A stretch of 64,000 nt of DNA from Chryseobacterium sp. G0186 (GTDB lineage Bacteria > Bacteroidota > Bacteroidia > Flavobacteriales > Weeksellaceae): the NCBI RefSeq assembly GCF_003815675.1, contig NZ_CP033918.1:3410001-3474000 (forward strand). Direction: 5' to 3'. Below the pieces are notes generated by a model, which saw only the letters and a program-made list of their open reading frames with translations, searched no databases and was not told the origin of the DNA. Numbering within the stretch: position 1 is the stretch's first letter; each line of letters starts with the position of its first letter. Positions 33,670-43,012 of this stretch are shown in pieces. The position numbers were made by a program, and so were the translations under genes.

Positions 33670-34941
33670 ATGTATGCGCTGGTAGATTGTAATAATTTTT
33701 TTGTTTCCTGTGAAAGGACTTTGGATCCTGCACTTGAGGGCAAGCCCGTTGTAGTTCTTTCCAACAACGATGGATGTGTGGTGTCCCGAAGTAAGGAAGC
33801 AAAAGATCTGGGAATTCCCATGGCAGCACCGGCATTCAAATACAGGGAACTCTTTAAACAGCATGATGTAAAAAGTTTTTCAGCAAAATTTGAACTGTAC
33901 AACTACAAAAGTCAGCAGGTTATTAATATTGCCCGCTCTTATGTTCTGGACTATGAAATTTATAGCATAGATGAGCTTTTTCTTGATCTGACCGGCTTTA
34001 AATACATTGATATTTCTGATTATTGTTTAAAAATCAAGGAAGAAATTGATGAAAAAGAAAATATTCCTGTAAGCATAGGAATTGCGCCTAGTAAGACCTT
34101 GTGTAAGGTCGCCAACAGAATTGTGAAAGATTTTCCGGAGAAATGTAACGGAGTTTATATGATGGATACTCCGGAGAAAATTGAAAAGGCATTGAAATGG
34201 CTTAATATAGGGGATGTATGGGGAATAGGAAGAAAGCTGGCTGTAAAAATGAATGATAACGGCGTGTATAAGGCCTGGGATCTTCTTCAGAAACCGGAAA
34301 TGTGGGTACGGAAGATCATGGGAATTCATGGAGTAAGAATGGTTAATGAATTAAAAGGAATCCGCCAGTTGGAATTGGATGAGCCATCGCCCAAAAAATC
34401 AATTGCCGTTACCAGAAGTTTTATGGAGATGCTCACTGATAAGGAGGAGATCCGTGAACGGGTGGAAACCTTTGGGATGTATTGCTCAGAAAGATTGAGA
34501 AAACAGAATACCTGCTGTAAAATGATTACTGTTTTTGTACAAACCAACCGTTTCAGAAAAGATCTTCCCGAATACAGGAATGCGATGACCCAGATACTGC
34601 CCAATCCTACCAACTCATCCATACTAATAGGAAGAGTGGTGAATGAATTGTTTGAATTGATCTACAAGGATGGATTCCATTATAAAAGAGCCGGTGTTAT
34701 GGTCAATGATTTTGTTCCTGAAGATCAAAGACAGATCAGCCTTTTTGAAGAAGATACCCAGAACCAGCACCTTCCTGTAATGAAGGCAATGGATGCAATG
34801 AACAGAAAATACGGAAAAGATAAGGTCCGATTGGGAAGCATGAGTGGTGAGAATACCTTTGGCCGGGCGCAGCTATCTCCGGAATATGAAGCTTTCTTAA
34901 AAAATAATACCTTGCCGGAAGCAAACTTTAGATTTCATTAA
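33670..34941 (+). CDS. umuC: Y-family DNA polymerase V catalytic subunit UmuC
   Basis: Translesion DNA polymerase, error-prone, acting in the cytoplasm on damaged templates. Catalytic residues are Asp6 (YALVDCNNFF) and Asp101-Glu102 (YSIDELFLD). Length 423 matches UmuC. The C-terminus carries the DUF4113-like tail (RRxGVMVNDF...QISLFEE...KYGKDKVRLGS). The usual umuD protease partner is not upstream; the island ends there instead. Its promoter is not one of the dyad units; a near -7 box (TATATTTC) lies about 15 nt before the ATG. It converges on the DUF1801 gene with only 9 nt between stops. Confidence 0.92.
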   Translation: MYALVDCNNFFVSCERTLDPALEGKPVVVLSNNDGCVVSRSKEAKDLGIPMAAPAFKYRELFKQHDVKSFSAKFELYNYKSQQVINIARSYVLDYEIYSIDELFLDLTGFKYIDISDYCLKIKEEIDEKENIPVSIGIAPSKTLCKVANRIVKDFPEKCNGVYMMDTPEKIEKALKWLNIGDVWGIGRKLAVKMNDNGVYKAWDLLQKPEMWVRKIMGIHGVRMVNELKGIRQLELDEPSPKKSIAVTRSFMEMLTDKEEIRERVETFGMYCSERLRKQNTCCKMITVFVQTNRFRKDLPEYRNAMTQILPNPTNSSILIGRVVNELFELIYKDGFHYKRAGVMVNDFVPEDQRQISLFEEDTQNQHLPVMKAMDAMNRKYGKDKVRLGSMSGENTFGRAQLSPEYEAFLKNNTLPEANFRFH

Positions 34942-34950
34942 AAACGTTAT

Positions 34951-35562
34951 CTACTTTCTTTCATACTTCCAGTTTCTTCCCTTTCCCTCAGAAATCCATT
35001 CTAAAGCCTGTTCCATTCTTTTGTTTCTGGTAGCTTCAGTTTTGGCTTCCGTAATCCACATCATATATTCCTTTCGGAATGAGGGTGATGCCTTTTCAAA
35101 GAAATCAGAGGCTTTCGAGTTGGCTTTTAAAGCAGCTTGAAAATAATCAGGAATTTCTACTTCTGTTTTAGATGGAGCTGCTTTTTTAAGGGTAATTCCC
35201 ATATCTGAAAGCTCCATAGCTTCTTTGATTGCTTTTTTAAGTTGAGATTTTGACGGAAGATCTTCAATTTTTGTAATTTTTCCCAGACTAAACATGGAAT
35301 TTTTTTCAATATCCTGAGTAATTTGCTGCATGGTTTTCATCTCTTTTTCCAGCCAGAATCCAAAGGTACAATGTTGCTTGAAAGAGGCCATGGCACAGAG
35401 GTTCTTTCCGTTGTAAATAAAATGGGGGAAGCTCCATTTCATTGTTTCCTCCGCATCAGGACAGTATTCGTGGACAATCTCACGGATATAGCTAAGAATA
35501 GGCTTTGCAAAATCCTGTGATTTTTCAATATAGGCATCTATTTTTGAACTGTATTTTTCCAT
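34951..35562 (-). CDS. DUF1801 / YdeI (OmdA)-family protein
   Basis: A 203-residue cytoplasmic protein with an N-terminal DUF1801-type domain (ILSYIREIVHEYCPDAEETMKW, FPHFIYNGKNLCAMASFK) and a C-terminal OmdA/YdeI-type domain (PDYFQAALKANSKASDFFEK, KEYMMWITEAKTEATRNKRM). Members are linked to peptide-stress tolerance, but the mechanism is unknown. I place the start at the ATG at 35562, 4 nt after the stop of the upstream serine hydrolase; an ATG at 35598 would overlap that gene by 32 nt. The pair is probably one operon. Confidence 0.82.
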   Translation of the reverse strand: MEKYSSKIDAYIEKSQDFAKPILSYIREIVHEYCPDAEETMKWSFPHFIYNGKNLCAMASFKQHCTFGFWLEKEMKTMQQITQDIEKNSMFSLGKITKIEDLPSKSQLKKAIKEAMELSDMGITLKKAAPSKTEVEIPDYFQAALKANSKASDFFEKASPSFRKEYMMWITEAKTEATRNKRMEQALEWISEGKGRNWKYERK

Positions 35563-35566
35563 ATCT

Positions 35567-36709
35567 TTATTGAAATAGCTGTACGGTTTCATTAACAAGG
35601 AATTTCACCTGATCAGGTCTTCCTCTGTCGTTTTTAGGGTTATTAGAATAGCTTCCGGTCTTTACAATCACCATATTGTGCTCAGGAACCATAATAATAT
35701 ATTGTCCCTGCAGCCCCAGAAAATAATAATGCTTAATAGGATTGTCATGATTAATCCAAAGCCCCATTCCATAGATGTTTTCAGATTTTTCTGTCGGAGT
35801 TCTCATCTGTTCAATAAAATCTGAGCTGAGGATTTGCTGATCATCAACTTTTCCGTCATTAAGGAAAAACTGGCCCAATTTCGCAAAATCCCTTGCATTG
35901 GAATGAATACAGCAATATGTTTTTTCCATTCCGTGATTGTCTGTACTCCATTTAGCATTTTGTTCCATTCCTAGGGGTATCCAGAATTTTTCAGATAAAT
36001 AGTTTGACAATGGTTGTTGCAGTGCTTTTTTTAAGGCAAAGCCAAGAAGTTGTGTTGATCCGCTTTGATATTCAAATCTTGTTCCCGGTTCTTCCTTGAA
36101 TCTTCTTGAAAATACCGCTTTGATGAGACTTTTTCCATAATAAGCCTTGGCATTGGGAAGAAATGGACTGTTGTAATTTTCATCCCAGTCAAGACCGGCT
36201 TCCATCTGAGCCAGGTTTTTAAGAGTTACGGTATTTCCATATGTTTTTTCCTTAAATTCAGGATAAAAGTCAGAAAATCTTTCATCAATCGTATCAATCA
36301 ACCTATCTTCCAGAGCCTTTCCCAAAAGCATGACAGTTACAGCCTTTGCCATAGAAAAGGAGTTCGTCTGTGAAAGCTGATTATAGCCCTCCCAATACTG
36401 TTCGTGAAGAATTTTACCATTCCTTATTACTACAAAAGCTGCCGCTTTAGAATGTTTTAAATCTTCAACTAAATGTTCAGGTAGCTGATGGGTGTTGTAT
36501 TCAGGGTCTTCTTCCCAAAGTATGGGAGATGTGGTGGCGATCGGATTACTGGGGAACAGATTTCCATCATCAATATAGGCACTTGTTTTTCCCTTAAGGT
36601 AGGTTTTGGAAATCCCACTGAATAAATAATCATATCCAAAAAAATAAGCAGCTGCCGCTCCGGCTACTGCTCCGCCTATCATGTATTTTAGTATTCTCAT
36701 TTTCGTCAA
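35567..36709 (-). CDS. Serine hydrolase, class C beta-lactamase/PBP fold
   Basis: A 380-residue membrane-anchored hydrolase: residues 5-25 form a hydrophobic, Gly/Ala-rich anchor. The nucleophile motif SMAK is at 119-122, and YQSGS near 213 supplies the YxS/YxN-type second motif. Related enzymes are esterases, D-aminopeptidases and 6-aminohexanoate-dimer hydrolases rather than true beta-lactamases. The substrate cannot be read from sequence. It precedes the DUF1801 gene by 4 nt. Confidence 0.85.
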   Translation of the reverse strand: MTKMRILKYMIGGAVAGAAAAYFFGYDYLFSGISKTYLKGKTSAYIDDGNLFPSNPIATTSPILWEEDPEYNTHQLPEHLVEDLKHSKAAAFVVIRNGKILHEQYWEGYNQLSQTNSFSMAKAVTVMLLGKALEDRLIDTIDERFSDFYPEFKEKTYGNTVTLKNLAQMEAGLDWDENYNSPFLPNAKAYYGKSLIKAVFSRRFKEEPGTRFEYQSGSTQLLGFALKKALQQPLSNYLSEKFWIPLGMEQNAKWSTDNHGMEKTYCCIHSNARDFAKLGQFFLNDGKVDDQQILSSDFIEQMRTPTEKSENIYGMGLWINHDNPIKHYYFLGLQGQYIIMVPEHNMVIVKTGSYSNNPKNDRGRPDQVKFLVNETVQLFQ

Positions 36710-36842
36710 TCGGTGTTTAACAAATTTAAAATAAATTAGTTGAAAAAATGAGAATGGATAAACAAATAAGTTGCTTTTATTGGAAGTGATTAAAGTTGGA
36801 GATGGAACTCATACAATCACATGATCCATCAGGGAAAATAAA

Positions 36843-36869
36843 AAAGCCCTGAATGACCAGGGCTTTTAA
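36843..36869 (-). terminator. Terminator of glyQS
   Basis: AAGCCCTG pairs with CAGGGCTT around a 6-nt loop; six T follow on the minus strand. Confidence 0.85.
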
Positions 36870-36870
36870 A

Positions 36871-38412
36871 TTATATTTTGGAAAGTAAATTTCTGAAATT
36901 TGTTTTCTCATCAATGATTCTTCTCAGTTCTGAAACCGGAACTCTTTCCTGAGTCATTGTGTCTCTGTCTCTAAGCGTTACCGTATGATCATTAAGAGAA
37001 TCATGATCAATAGTGATACAGTAAGGAGTACCGATGGCATCCTGTCTTCTGTAACGTTTACCAATACTGTCTTTCTCTTCATAGATCAGGTTGAAGTCAT
37101 ATTTCAGGTCATTAAAGATTTTTTCAGCATATTCTCCTAAACCATCTTTCTTCATTAATGGAAGAATAGCTGCCTTTACCGGAGCAATAGCAGGAGGTAG
37201 AGATAAAACAGTTCTTTCGGAACCGTCTTCCAATACTTCATCTTTCAGACAGTGAGAGAAAATAGAAAGGAATAATCGGTCTAAACCTACGGAAGTTTCC
37301 ACTACATAAGGAACATAGTTCTCATTTCTTTCAGGATCGAAGAACTGAAGCTTTCTTCCGGAGAATTCTTCGTGAGCTTTTAAATCGAAATCCGTTCTTG
37401 AGTGAATTCCCTCCAATTCTTTAAATCCGAATGGGAAATTAAATTCAATATCAGCCGCAGCATTAGCATAGTGAGCCAATTTTTCATGGTCATGGAATCT
37501 GTAATTGTCATCACCTAATCCTAAAGCTAAGTGCCAGTTCAGACGTTTTGTTTTCCATTGTTCGTAGAATTCAAGTTCCGTTCCCGGAGCTACAAAGAAT
37601 TGCATTTCCATTTGCTCAAATTCACGCATTCTGAAGATAAACTGTCTTGCAACAATTTCATTTCTGAAAGCCTTTCCAATCTGTGCAATACCGAAAGGAA
37701 GTTTATGACGGGAAGTTTTTTGAACATTCAGGAAGTTAACGAAGATCCCTTGTGCCGTTTCAGGTCTAAGGTAAAGATCCATAGCGCTGTCTGCAGAAGC
37801 TCCAAGCTTTGTTCCAAACATCAGGTTGAATTGTCTTACATCCGTCCAGTTTTTAGAACCCGTATCAGGATCTGCAATTTCAAGCTCCTCAATTAAAGCC
37901 TTTACATCAGCAAGATCTTCATTCTCCAGAGATTTTGCCATTCTGGAAAGGATAGCTTCTCTTTTTGCCCTATATTCCAAAATCTTTGGATTAGTAGCTT
38001 CAAATTGAGCCTTGTCGAAAGACTCTCCGAATCTTTTCGCAGCCTTTTCGATTTCCTTTCTTTCTTTATCTTCAATTTTAGCACAGTAGTCTTCAATCAA
38101 AACGTCTGCCCTGAAACGTTTCTTAGAATCTTTATTATCAATCAATGGATCGTTGAAAGCGTCTACGTGGCCTGATGCCTTCCATGTAGTTGGGTGCATA
38201 AGGATTGCTGAATCAATACCCACAATATTCTCGTTAAGCTGTACCATAGCTTTCCACCAGTATTGTTTGATATTATTTTTAAGTTCAGCTCCGTTCTGTC
38301 CATAATCGTAAACAGCGGATAAACCATCATAGATCTCACTTGATGGGAAGATAAACCCATATTCTTTAGCGTGAGAAATTACTTTCTTGAAAACATCTTC
38401 TTGCTTTGCCAT
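36871..38412 (-). CDS. glyQS: Glycyl-tRNA synthetase (class II, single-chain type)
   Basis: Charges tRNA-Gly with glycine. The 513-residue chain is the alpha2 form found in Bacteroidota, not the two-subunit bacterial form. Visible features are YGFIFPSSEIYDG near 18-30, motif 2 around GKAFRNEIVARQFIFRMREF with EMQFF near 240-270, and the motif 3 region VETSVGLDRLFLSIF near 368-382. The C-terminal anticodon-binding domain contains YRRQDAIGTPYCITID. It has its own -7 box and terminator. Confidence 0.96.
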   Translation of the reverse strand: MAKQEDVFKKVISHAKEYGFIFPSSEIYDGLSAVYDYGQNGAELKNNIKQYWWKAMVQLNENIVGIDSAILMHPTTWKASGHVDAFNDPLIDNKDSKKRFRADVLIEDYCAKIEDKERKEIEKAAKRFGESFDKAQFEATNPKILEYRAKREAILSRMAKSLENEDLADVKALIEELEIADPDTGSKNWTDVRQFNLMFGTKLGASADSAMDLYLRPETAQGIFVNFLNVQKTSRHKLPFGIAQIGKAFRNEIVARQFIFRMREFEQMEMQFFVAPGTELEFYEQWKTKRLNWHLALGLGDDNYRFHDHEKLAHYANAAADIEFNFPFGFKELEGIHSRTDFDLKAHEEFSGRKLQFFDPERNENYVPYVVETSVGLDRLFLSIFSHCLKDEVLEDGSERTVLSLPPAIAPVKAAILPLMKKDGLGEYAEKIFNDLKYDFNLIYEEKDSIGKRYRRQDAIGTPYCITIDHDSLNDHTVTLRDRDTMTQERVPVSELRRIIDEKTNFRNLLSKI

Positions 38413-38434
38413 AATTTTTTTAACGTCTGATATG

Positions 38435-38442
38435 CAAAAATA
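38435..38442 (-). promoter_or_regulatory. -7 box of glyQS
   Basis: Minus strand TATTTTTG, a perfect TAnnTTTG, 22 nt before the start. Confidence 0.5.
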
Positions 38443-38463
38443 ATGTTTTTTATTGGGAAAATA

Positions 38464-38664
38464 TTAATACCTGTAAGATCCTACATTGGATATGGTCATT
38501 AACAAGCATCCTCCTGTACCAATGATCAATAAAATACCTGCAATTATAAACAGTAATATCTTCACTATTCGATACTTTTTTAATGGGATAAAAAGAACGG
38601 TAACGACGGTTATAATGATAGAGATCACAATCAATTTCACGAAAAAACCAAAATAGTCCGTCAT
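38464..38664 (-). CDS. Small two-helix membrane protein
   Basis: A 66-residue, very hydrophobic protein with helices near residues 8-27 and 34-56 separated by a basic loop (PLKKYRIVK). It may be co-transcribed into glyQS, whose start is 51 nt further on. No family recognised; its clean frame and typical membrane topology argue for a real gene. Confidence 0.5.
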   Translation of the reverse strand: MTDYFGFFVKLIVISIIITVVTVLFIPLKKYRIVKILLFIIAGILLIIGTGGCLLMTISNVGSYRY

Positions 38665-38760
38665 TTTTTTAAAATTAGGGTGAAGTCTAATACGAATATA
38701 AAAATTTTATTTAAAGATTAAACATATTGTTCAGTTATGGCCAGATCGGCGGGAAATTTT

Positions 38761-38768
38761 TACTTTTG
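38761..38768 (+). promoter_or_regulatory. -7 box directly before truC
   Basis: TACTTTTG ends 4 nt before the ATG at 38773, so transcription would start at or next to the start codon, giving a leaderless mRNA. Confidence 0.45.
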
Positions 38769-38772
38769 CCCC

Positions 38773-39468
38773 ATGTTAGAAATTCTTTATCGAGACGAAC
38801 ATCTTATTGCCATCAATAAACCCAGCGGATTATTGGTACATAAATCTTATTATGCGGGAGAAGCCGATACGTATGCAATTCAGGAGCTGAGAGACCAGAT
38901 AGGGCAATATGTTTATCCGGTGCACCGTTTAGACCGGAAAACTTCGGGCGTTTTGCTGTTTACGTTAGATAAAGATACATTACGAATAATGAGTGATCAG
39001 TTTGCGAAGCGGCAGGTTGAAAAAAAATATCTGGTGATTTTGAGGGGATGGTCGAAAGAAGAGGAGACCATTGATTATGACCTAACCAATGAAGATGGAG
39101 TTCAGCAGAATGCCATTACCTACTATCATCGTTTACAGACTTCGAAAATAGAGCTGGCTTTTGGAAAACATCAGACTTCACGGTATTGTCTGGTAGAAGC
39201 CATCCCGGAAACGGGCAGAATGCATCAGCTGAGAAAGCATTTTAAACATATTCTGCACCCTATTTTAGGATGCCGCCCTTATGGCTGTAACAAGCAGAAT
39301 AAATTGTGGCTGGAAACTTTTAACATGAGCAAACTGATGCTTCATGCCCATCAATTGGTTTTTAATCATCCTATTACCAACGAAAGAATCACACTGAATG
39401 CCACTATCAACGAAGAATTTAAAAGAGTAGGGGATATTCTGAATTTTGATCTAAGTTCATATTCTTAA
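38773..39468 (+). CDS. truC: tRNA pseudouridine(65) synthase TruC-like
   Basis: Converts a tRNA uridine to pseudouridine. The start MLEILYRDEHLIAINKPSGL is that of TruC, which supports the ATG at 38773 over one at 38737. The catalytic Asp is in HRLDRKTSGVLLF near residue 51-63; RYCLVEAIPETGRMHQLRKH near 137-156 and KLMLHAHQL near 189-197 are also family segments. Length 231 residues, a little under E. coli TruC. Confidence 0.88.
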   Translation: MLEILYRDEHLIAINKPSGLLVHKSYYAGEADTYAIQELRDQIGQYVYPVHRLDRKTSGVLLFTLDKDTLRIMSDQFAKRQVEKKYLVILRGWSKEEETIDYDLTNEDGVQQNAITYYHRLQTSKIELAFGKHQTSRYCLVEAIPETGRMHQLRKHFKHILHPILGCRPYGCNKQNKLWLETFNMSKLMLHAHQLVFNHPITNERITLNATINEEFKRVGDILNFDLSSYS

Positions 39469-39601
39469 CTTCAGCTTGAGTTTTTTATTTAAAGGCAAAT
39501 AAATTTGTTTCACGAAGCTTGAACACTAGCCAACTTATTGAGTAATACTTTGCTCGCTTGAATAATAGGTCTGAAAAATAAAACCTTTGTGTCCAAAAAC
39601 T

Positions 39602-39622
39602 ACCTCGCAGATTGTGTAGATT
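39602..39622. repeat. Intergenic repeat, 'ATCTGCG' family, inverted
   Basis: Inverted, decayed relative of 9792-9823 and 44970-45001. The rest of the 266-nt gap holds only the pyrD promoter region. Confidence 0.3.
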
Positions 39623-39711
39623 AAACAGATATCTATGCTTTATAGATTGCATTTATAATATATTTTTTCATAAAGTATCATAGGTTAATCCACGATTAAT
39701 TTTAAAATGAG

Positions 39712-39719
39712 TATTTTTG
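39712..39719 (+). promoter_or_regulatory. -7 box of pyrD
   Basis: TATTTTTG, a perfect TAnnTTTG, 15 nt before the ATG at 39735. Confidence 0.5.
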
Positions 39720-39734
39720 TAAAACTTTTTTTCA

Positions 39735-40772
39735 ATGTACAAAAGTATTATTCGTCCTATCCTTTTTAAATTTGACCCGGAAGATGTTCATCACTTTACT
39801 TTTTCGGTGCTTAAGAATTTTGGATTTCTTACCCAACTATTTTTCCCAAAACCTATTGAAGACAAACGCCTGGAAAGAGAAGTTTTCGGATTAAAATTTA
39901 AAAATCCCGTAGGTTTGGCTGCCGGCTTCGACAAAAATGCTGTTTTGTTCAATGAATTGGGCGATTTAGGTTTCGGATTTGTAGAAATTGGAACCGTAAC
40001 GCCTAAAGCTCAGGCAGGAAATCCCAGAAAAAGATTGTTCCGATTAATAGAAGATGGGGGAATCATCAACAGAATGGGGTTCAATAACGACGGTCTTGAA
40101 GCGGCTATTGAAAAATTAAAATCCAACAAAGGAAAAATAATCATCGGTGGAAACATCGGAAAAAATACCAATACAAGTCCTGAAAACTATACCCAGGATT
40201 ATCTGGACTGTTTTGAAGGTCTTCATCCTCATGTAGATTATTTTGTACTGAATGTAAGCTGCCCGAATGTGGGAAGCCACGCCAAGCTTGAAGACGTGGA
40301 ATATCTTCGCGAGCTGATTACAGCGGTAAAGAAAATAAATCTCTCAAAATCTGTACAGAAACCTATATTACTGAAAATTGCTCCGGATCTTAATAACAGC
40401 CAGTTGGATGAAATTGTCGAGCTGATTGCAGAAACAAGGATTGATGGTGTGATTGTTTCCAATACATCAGTGAATAGAGAAGGCTTAAAAACATCACCGG
40501 AGATTTTAGAACAAATTGGAAACGGCGGATTAAGCGGAAAACCTATTCGTGAGAGAAGTACAAAAATGATCAAATACCTTTCAGATAGAAGCAATAGAGC
40601 ATTCCCGATCATTGGAGTAGGAGGAATTCACTCTGCAAAGGATGCTATGGAGAAACTGGATGCAGGAGCGAGTTTAATACAGCTCTACACCGGATTTATT
40701 TATGAGGGACCGGAATTGATTAACGAAATTAACCAGGAACTTCTGAAAAGAGCAAGTAGATTACCAAGATAA
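39735..40772 (+). CDS. pyrD: Quinone-dependent dihydroorotate dehydrogenase
   Basis: Fourth step of pyrimidine synthesis: dihydroorotate to orotate, electrons to the quinone pool; class 2, membrane-associated. The N-terminal helix pair that binds membrane ([20 protein letters not shown]) is present. FMN/substrate segments are [12 protein letters not shown] near 55-66, NRMGFNNDG near 109-117 and [11 protein letters not shown] near 169-179 (catalytic Ser). The phosphate-binding GVGGI...[11 protein letters not shown] is near the end. 345 residues, normal length. Confidence 0.96.
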   Translation: MYKSIIRPILFKFDPEDVHHFTFSVLKNFGFLTQLFFPKPIEDKRLEREVFGLKFKNPVGLAAGFDKNAVLFNELGDLGFGFVEIGTVTPKAQAGNPRKRLFRLIEDGGIINRMGFNNDGLEAAIEKLKSNKGKIIIGGNIGKNTNTSPENYTQDYLDCFEGLHPHVDYFVLNVSCPNVGSHAKLEDVEYLRELITAVKKINLSKSVQKPILLKIAPDLNNSQLDEIVELIAETRIDGVIVSNTSVNREGLKTSPEILEQIGNGGLSGKPIRERSTKMIKYLSDRSNRAFPIIGVGGIHSAKDAMEKLDAGASLIQLYTGFIYEGPELINEINQELLKRASRLPR

Positions 40773-40775
40773 AGT

Positions 40776-40806
40776 AAAGAGGGTTCATTTTGAGCTCTCT
40801 TTTTAT
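40776..40806 (+). terminator. Terminator of pyrD
   Basis: AAAGAG pairs with CTCTTT with extra inner pairs, followed by TTTTATTTT; it overlaps the stop of the converging gene. Confidence 0.6.
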
Positions 40807-41690
40807 TTTGATTTTAGAATGTGGGCATTTTTTATATCAACGGTAAGCTTGTAGGCAGGTGAAGAATCTGATTTACCTATTGTAAGCTGTATTGTTTTTC
40901 CATCTTTAGATTTTGTTTCGGTAGTGTCATAGATGTTCTCCAGACAGCTTTCAGTAAGGAATTCCTCATAACGCTTATAATTCCAGTCTTTGGTAAAGTA
41001 TAGGATTCTGTAGCCTTTTTCTCCTTCGCTGGCTCCGCATCTTCCACAGGCATTAAAATTTGAGGAATGTTCAAAATACAGTAACACCCGATTCCCTTTT
41101 TCCCCTGAAATATAGGAAACCAATTCATTGCCTCCATGCTGATTAATAAAATCAAAGGTGTTGATCTTTTTATTATTGGGTAGGATCAGATAATTATTAT
41201 ATCGGTAGATCATGTCGTTTCCGGTAAAGAGTTTTGCCGGTTGAACTTTAGTGCCCAAATAAAAATTTCCCAAAATAGGATTTTCTTTAGTGTATTCTTG
41301 TCCAAATAGGATGGATTCTTTTGGGTTGAGGTTTTTTGCAATTTCAGCGGCCTTTTCCACTTTCTGTGGTGAAGTGATCTGCTCCTTAAACTGTGCAGAA
41401 TTTTGTGTATGCTTGGCTCCGAAATTATATAATGACAATTTCCCATAATTATAAAGCCCGGTTAACGGAATTTTCTTCTGATATTTATCGTAGTAATACC
41501 AGCCGTCTACAAAATATTGATATAAACTGCAATCTGCAATACCGGTATAGTAAAGTTGCATGGTGACAGGCACTCCTGCGATTTCTCCTTTGAAAATCTG
41601 TGAAGAATCTGTGACTTTTTTTAACTCAATTTTTTGGCCGGAAATAAAGGTTAGACTTAAAAATAATAATAGGGTAAAGAGTTTTTTCAT
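40803..41690 (-). CDS. Secreted protein of unknown function
   Basis: A 295-residue protein with signal peptide MKKLFTLLLFLSLTFISGQ. Aromatic-rich repeats YYTGIADCSLYQYFVDGWYY near 48-67 and a CGRCGASEG segment near 216-224 (a possible metal or disulfide site) are visible. The N-terminal half resembles the pattern of proteins with GEIxGxPVTM-type beta-strands that describe surface or lipoprotein folds, but I name no family. It lies 16 nt after the DUF445 gene and is probably co-transcribed with it. Confidence 0.7.
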   Translation of the reverse strand: MKKLFTLLLFLSLTFISGQKIELKKVTDSSQIFKGEIAGVPVTMQLYYTGIADCSLYQYFVDGWYYYDKYQKKIPLTGLYNYGKLSLYNFGAKHTQNSAQFKEQITSPQKVEKAAEIAKNLNPKESILFGQEYTKENPILGNFYLGTKVQPAKLFTGNDMIYRYNNYLILPNNKKINTFDFINQHGGNELVSYISGEKGNRVLLYFEHSSNFNACGRCGASEGEKGYRILYFTKDWNYKRYEEFLTESCLENIYDTTETKSKDGKTIQLTIGKSDSSPAYKLTVDIKNAHILKSK

Positions 41691-41706
41691 GGTATGGATA
41701 GCTTTA

Positions 41707-42951
41707 TTAAAGGAAGAAATGGGAAATGGTATAGATAATCAATCCTACCAATCCTCCCACCAATGTTCCATTCACACGGATAAACTGAAGGTCTTTTCCT
41801 ACTTCCAATTCCAACTTTTCGCTCAGTTCCTTTCCTTGCCAGTTGCCGACCGTATTGCTGATGAGTCCCCCAAATTGATGGGTATTTTTCAGGATGTATT
41901 TGTAGGCGGTAACACGAACCCAGTGATCAATTTTATTCTGAAGATTCTCGTCTGTTTTTAAATTTTGAGAAAACTCATTTAAGTTATTCGTGAGATAATT
42001 TTTCAATGCTGAATGCTCTTCCTGCAATTCTTTCATTAAGGTCTTTTTGATGGAAACCCAGATGTCATTAGAATATTCCTCTAGTTTATCACTTTTCAGA
42101 AGACCGTTTTTAATCGTTTTGAATTCCTCATTCCATTTTGGATCTTCCTTAAGGTCAACAGAGAATTCATGAATCTTTTGAGTAATCAGTGCTCTTACTT
42201 CATGTTCCTGATTTTCTTCAATTTCTCTGAAAAAATCAGATAATCCGGCTGTAATTTTATCTGCAATTTTAGTGTCAACAAACGATGGGATGAATGAATA
42301 ACTGCCCTTTTTTACACGATCCTGGATCATTTCATCATTCTGAATGATATATTCTTTAATCTGTTTAGACAGGTTGGTGACAATTCTTTGATGGTCATTC
42401 TTTTCCAGAATATAATTAATTCCGTTTCCTACCACCTTGTTGAGTTTGATATCGTCGGTCATATCAGATACCTTTTTACTGATGAACTGGCTCACTGTAG
42501 AATCATCAAGCTTATTAAGAATATCAAGAACAATATCTGACAGGTTTTTGATCAGAATATCCTGGTTTTTTTCTTTACCAAGCCATTCTCCTACAAAATG
42601 GGAAACCTTTATCCTTTGAATGTACGGACGTATATTTTGAGGAGAAAGAAAGTTATTGACTACAAAACTTCCCAGGTTATCTCCCAGTTTTTGTTTGCTG
42701 TTTTCAATCAGGTTGGTATGAGGAATGGGAAGTCCAAGAGGATGTCGGAATAAGGCTGTCACAGCAAACCAATCGGCCAGGGCACCTACCATAGCAGCTT
42801 CGGCAAAAGCACGTACATAGCCAATCCAATGAGAAGAGTAAGACTTCTGGAGAATTGTCGTAACAATGAAAATAAGAGCCATCAGAACGAATAGGCCTGT
42901 GGCAAATGCCTTGTATTTTCTAAGTTGTTTTCTTTTTGCTTCGTCATTCAT
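41707..42951 (-). CDS. DUF445 (YjiN-like) membrane protein
   Basis: A 414-residue inner-membrane protein with one N-terminal transmembrane segment (residues 14-32), the DUF445 signature AEAAMVGALADWFAVTALFR near 49-68 and HPLGLPIPHTNLIENSKQKL after it, a long amphipathic helical middle and a C-terminal membrane hairpin (GTLVGGLVGLIIYTISHFFL). Function unknown. A -7 box ends 5 nt before its ATG, so the mRNA may be leaderless. Confidence 0.88.
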   Translation of the reverse strand: MNDEAKRKQLRKYKAFATGLFVLMALIFIVTTILQKSYSSHWIGYVRAFAEAAMVGALADWFAVTALFRHPLGLPIPHTNLIENSKQKLGDNLGSFVVNNFLSPQNIRPYIQRIKVSHFVGEWLGKEKNQDILIKNLSDIVLDILNKLDDSTVSQFISKKVSDMTDDIKLNKVVGNGINYILEKNDHQRIVTNLSKQIKEYIIQNDEMIQDRVKKGSYSFIPSFVDTKIADKITAGLSDFFREIEENQEHEVRALITQKIHEFSVDLKEDPKWNEEFKTIKNGLLKSDKLEEYSNDIWVSIKKTLMKELQEEHSALKNYLTNNLNEFSQNLKTDENLQNKIDHWVRVTAYKYILKNTHQFGGLISNTVGNWQGKELSEKLELEVGKDLQFIRVNGTLVGGLVGLIIYTISHFFL

Positions 42952-42956
42952 ATTCT

Positions 42957-42973
42957 CAAATTTACTAAATTTG
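42957..42973. promoter_or_regulatory. Back-to-back -7 boxes of DUF445 gene and msrB
   Basis: Minus-strand TAAATTTG at 42957-42964 and plus-strand TAAATTTG at 42966-42973 are separated by a single base. Two RNA polymerases could not sit there at once. Confidence 0.55.
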
Positions 42974-43012
42974 GTTATGAAACTGTTTAAACTTTAAGAG
43001 TTAAAATTTACA

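Noticed and set aside
33630..33902. Minus-strand frames over the umuC start
   Set aside because: Antisense to umuC, whose catalytic residues lie in the plus-strand frame.
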